Shown here: positions 7,048-8,593 of the stretch, piece by piece
Layout of the letters: the number at the start of each line of letters is the position of its first letter
Position numbering within the stretch: the stretch's first letter is position 1
NCBI GenBank assembly: GCA_021107195.1
Contig: JAIOTF010000321.1
Coordinates: 1-8,593 of the forward strand
Reading direction: 5' to 3'
DNA length: 8,593 bases
Source: Anaerolineaceae bacterium
GTDB taxonomy: Bacteria > Chloroflexota > Anaerolineae > Anaerolineales > Anaerolineaceae
The notes under the pieces: generated by a model
Told to the model about the DNA's origin: nothing
The model's database searches: none
The model's input: only the letters and a program-made list of their open reading frames with translations
Made by a program: the position numbers and the translations under genes

Positions 7048-7076
7048 ATTATAAAGTACCAGAACCTACTTCGCAA
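7048..7076 (-). promoter_or_regulatory. Promoter of the glycosyltransferase gene, predicted leaderless
   Basis: On the minus strand, TTGCGA (7071-7076) is a -35 with 4 of 6 consensus matches, then a 17-bp spacer, then a perfect TATAAT (7048-7053). Six bases (CCCGAT) separate the -10 from the ATG at 7041, so the start of transcription should be at or next to the A of the start codon. No Shine-Dalgarno sequence fits in the gap. Confidence 0.65.
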
Positions 7077-7143
7077 GGAAAAACTCTACTTCAGCAATTT
7101 TCAATACGCTGAAACAACGCTGTCGTAGGTTCGACTTCAGTCG
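7062..7143. repeat. Cluster of short inverted repeats upstream of the glycosyltransferase
   Basis: Three inverted repeats occupy the region upstream of the glycosyltransferase promoter: GAACCTAC with GTAGGTTC (7062-7069 and 7125-7132, perfect 8 bp, with the left arm inside the promoter spacer), TTCAGC with GCTGAA (7090-7095 and 7108-7113, perfect), and CGACT-TC-AGTCG (7132-7143, perfect). They could form a nested cruciform or be operator-like sites. No regulator binding site was recognised. Confidence 0.4.
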
Positions 7144-7215
7144 TTAAGTGTTTGAAATGAACGATTAAAATCATCACTACAAAGCTAAACCGGGAATTGC
7201 TGACTCTACTCCCTG

Positions 7216-7659
7216 CTAATTTGTGATTTTGACATTGAAATGCCTGATATTTGGGTCATACCCCTGCGGGGATGCTTCTCGCGCTCCCCTTGCGGGTGGC
7301 GGTGACAGACGTTGAACCTGGCCCCCTTTGCTTTGCTTCGGGGATGCTCCGCAATGATCCCCCAGCACCCAGTTCAGCACATCCCCAGTCCCTGAAACCG
7401 TCCGCACTGCAATCGTCGTGCTGCCCATTGTGTAGAACTTCTTCACCGTGCCGGTGATCGTATCTGTTGGTGTAGCTGTGGCTGTGCTGTCCGTGACAAT
7501 GATCGCATCCAGGTCGTTGATCAATCCGCTGGCGTGCACCAGGCGCACTTCATGGATACCGGCCGTCAATTCATCGCTGTCCCACTGTCTCTGCCAGGTC
7601 AGGGCTGCGGAGTACTGGTTGATCGTATCCGCCAGAGTCCCATCGATGTATACTTCCAT
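7216..7659 (-). pseudogene. Truncated RHS-repeat-like cell-surface protein fragment
   Basis: This 147-codon frame looks like an internal piece of a much longer surface protein. Residues 1-56 (starting MEVYIDGTLADTINQYSA and including AGIHEVRLVHASG) read like a beta-sandwich, carbohydrate-binding-type domain. A Thr/Pro-rich linker (about 57-68) follows. Residues 70-102 (GTVKKFYTMGSTTIAVRT ... NWVLGDH) match the style of RHS/YD-repeat proteins, where 'Y..G...A.R ... y.l.DHLGS' is typical. After His102 (near 7354) the resemblance stops and the frame runs through low-complexity CCCC/GGGG-rich repeat DNA (residues 103-135). There is no signal peptide and no ribosome site, and its upstream side abuts a recombinase gene in the opposite orientation. 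It is therefore probably a remnant cut at both ends. An expressed small protein cannot be excluded. Confidence 0.6.
7260..7366. repeat. GC-rich palindromic repeat cluster in the tail of the RHS fragment
   Basis: This stretch contains ACCCC-TGC-GGGG (7260-7271), the 10-mer CGGGGATGCT twice exactly 72 bp apart (7267-7276 and 7339-7348), GGGGAT/ATCCCC arms within 7340-7362, and CCCC...GGGG arms around TTTGCTTTGCTTC (about 7323-7343). The complement of 7260-7271 is CCCCGCAGGGGT, identical to 1554-1565 in the tgt-uppP element. It looks like repeat-element DNA inserted into, or left at, the break point of the RHS coding sequence. Confidence 0.5.
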
Positions 7660-7694
7660 ATTGCCGCAATTTCTACGCCCAGTTCCGCAGGTGG

Positions 7695-8593
7695 ATGAAG
7701 GAGAACAGCTACAGCGCCTCGACGATCAATATCTACAGCGTGGCGGCACGGCAGGCGATCGGCTATCTGCGCCTGCCCTACTGGAAGATCAACCCGGAGG
7801 ACGACTTGCAGCGCTTCTGGACTTACCTTCAGGACCGGGGACTCACGCCCAGCTCTTTGGAAGGCTACCGGAAGGGGCTGAGCTGCTTCAGGGATTACCT
7901 TTACCTGCGCCGGAGAAAGAAACGCCCGCCGAAGCAGATCAATTGGGATTACTACCTGAGCGGCCTGCCGGACTGGATCGAGGAGCATGTACGCGCCTAC
8001 CACAGGCTTTCTACCCGCGGTTGGCCTCCCGACCAGGTTTTCAGGAGCAGCACTTGCCTGCTATCTCCCCTGACCCAGGTGCTGCGTTTCATGCATGCCC
8101 GCGAGCCGCTGGACAACCTGGAGCAGATCACACCGGAGCGTTGGTTCGAGCGACTGGATGAGCGCCTGCGTGAGGGGCGGGCGGTGGACACCGTGAACGG
8201 GGAACTGGTTTTGCTGTGTTCGTTCCTGCGTTTCATGAAAGCAGGCGGCTACCCCATCTGCGAGCGCATGCTGCTTATACCCACGCTGCCCAAACCCAAA
8301 CGCATACCCAAAGACATCCCGCCTGAGCAGTTGCGTATCCTGTTCAATGAGATCCAGCAGGAGGCCTGTTCAGAACACAAGGGCAAGTCGCGCTGCGGGC
8401 GCATGGATGCGGCATGGTTCCTGCTGATGTTGTTCAGCGGGATGCGTACAGGGGAGATCCGGCGGCTGAAAAGGGCGGATATTGACTGGGAACGGCGTCA
8501 GATCCGTGTTGAGCAGTCCAAAGGACTGAAAGACAGGATGGTTTTCATGGCGGACATCACCATGAACGCAATGAAGAGCTATCTGGCCGTGCG
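7695..8593 (+). CDS. Tyrosine recombinase/phage-type integrase, partial (runs off window end; 5' end possibly lost)
   Basis: The frame is open from 7623 to the window end and encodes a site-specific tyrosine recombinase. Counting from the ATG at 7695, the catalytic domain begins near residue 207 with PPEQLRILFNEI. The first catalytic arginine is Arg251 in LLMLFSGMRTGEIRRLKRADID, and the beta-hairpin lysine is Lys276 or Lys279 in VEQSKGLKDRMV. The His-x-x-Arg and Tyr motifs lie beyond the window. Upstream of the catalytic domain are about 200 residues with two helical core-binding-like segments, about 5-70 and 120-182. The ATG at 7695 is the first possible start in frame, but protein-like sequence (FYAQFRRW) already begins at 7668 and the GGTGG before the ATG is too close to act as a ribosome site. 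The original start was therefore probably lost at the junction with the RHS fragment near 7660. Confidence 0.85.
   Translation, partial: MKENSYSASTINIYSVAARQAIGYLRLPYWKINPEDDLQRFWTYLQDRGLTPSSLEGYRKGLSCFRDYLYLRRRKKRPPKQINWDYYLSGLPDWIEEHVRAYHRLSTRGWPPDQVFRSSTCLLSPLTQVLRFMHAREPLDNLEQITPERWFERLDERLREGRAVDTVNGELVLLCSFLRFMKAGGYPICERMLLIPTLPKPKRIPKDIPPEQLRILFNEIQQEACSEHKGKSRCGRMDAAWFLLMLFSGMRTGEIRRLKRADIDWERRQIRVEQSKGLKDRMVFMADITMNAMKSYLAV

Noticed and set aside
7125..7145. GGTTCGACTTC, reminiscent of a tRNA T-loop
   Set aside because: The flanking bases do not pair as a T-stem, and no acceptor stem, D-arm or anticodon arm could be fitted around it.
7448..8161. A 237-codon plus-strand open frame across the RHS/recombinase junction
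   Set aside because: Its 5' half is antisense to the RHS-like frame and its 3' half is the wrong frame of the recombinase. The residue composition is Pro/Ala/Gly/Arg-rich with no recognisable motif.
1..8593. CRISPR array, toxin-antitoxin pair, defence or secretion system
   Set aside because: No regularly spaced direct repeats were seen, and every sizeable gene is accounted for by a housekeeping, envelope or recombinase family.

Overview
The window looks like ordinary chromosome from a GC-rich (roughly 55-58%, by eye) free-living bacterium, most likely Chloroflexota of the Anaerolineae type. That placement is an inference from the style of the proteins, the short intergenic palindromic repeats, an RHS-like surface-protein remnant and a long tyrosine recombinase. 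No rRNA or other phylogenetic marker is present to prove it.

Layout. Positions 6-2837 are on the minus strand and read tgt (queuine tRNA-ribosyltransferase), then a 194-bp gap holding a REP/MITE-like element, then uppP (undecaprenyl-diphosphate phosphatase), which overlaps by 11 bp a small lipoprotein that resembles part of a phosphate-binding protein. Positions 2838-2993 are a divergent promoter region. Positions 2994-5911 are on the plus strand: alr (alanine racemase) and recJ (single-strand exonuclease). Positions 5912-6357 are a 446-bp non-coding stretch with several hairpins, including a good minus-strand terminator. Positions 6358-7041 on the minus strand encode a family 2 glycosyltransferase with its own promoter. 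Positions 7042-8593 are an accessory, rearranged region: a non-coding stretch, a minus-strand fragment of an RHS-like surface protein that is cut at both ends, and a plus-strand tyrosine recombinase that runs off the window and seems to have lost its original 5' end where it meets the RHS fragment.

How the genes relate. uppP recycles the lipid carrier, alr supplies D-alanine, and the glycosyltransferase probably uses or makes polyprenyl-linked sugars, so three genes bear on the cell envelope. tgt (tRNA modification) and recJ (DNA repair) are housekeeping genes. The alr and glycosyltransferase promoters put the predicted transcription start at or next to the ATG, which suggests leaderless mRNAs, whereas tgt and recJ have conventional leaders with Shine-Dalgarno sequences.

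I see no CRISPR array, toxin-antitoxin pair, defence island or other coherent new system. The points most worth a second look are the recombinase/RHS junction near 7660, the apparent doubled core-binding region of the recombinase, the uppP-lipoprotein overlap, and the recurring CCCC-NNN-GGGG mini-hairpins in three non-coding places.
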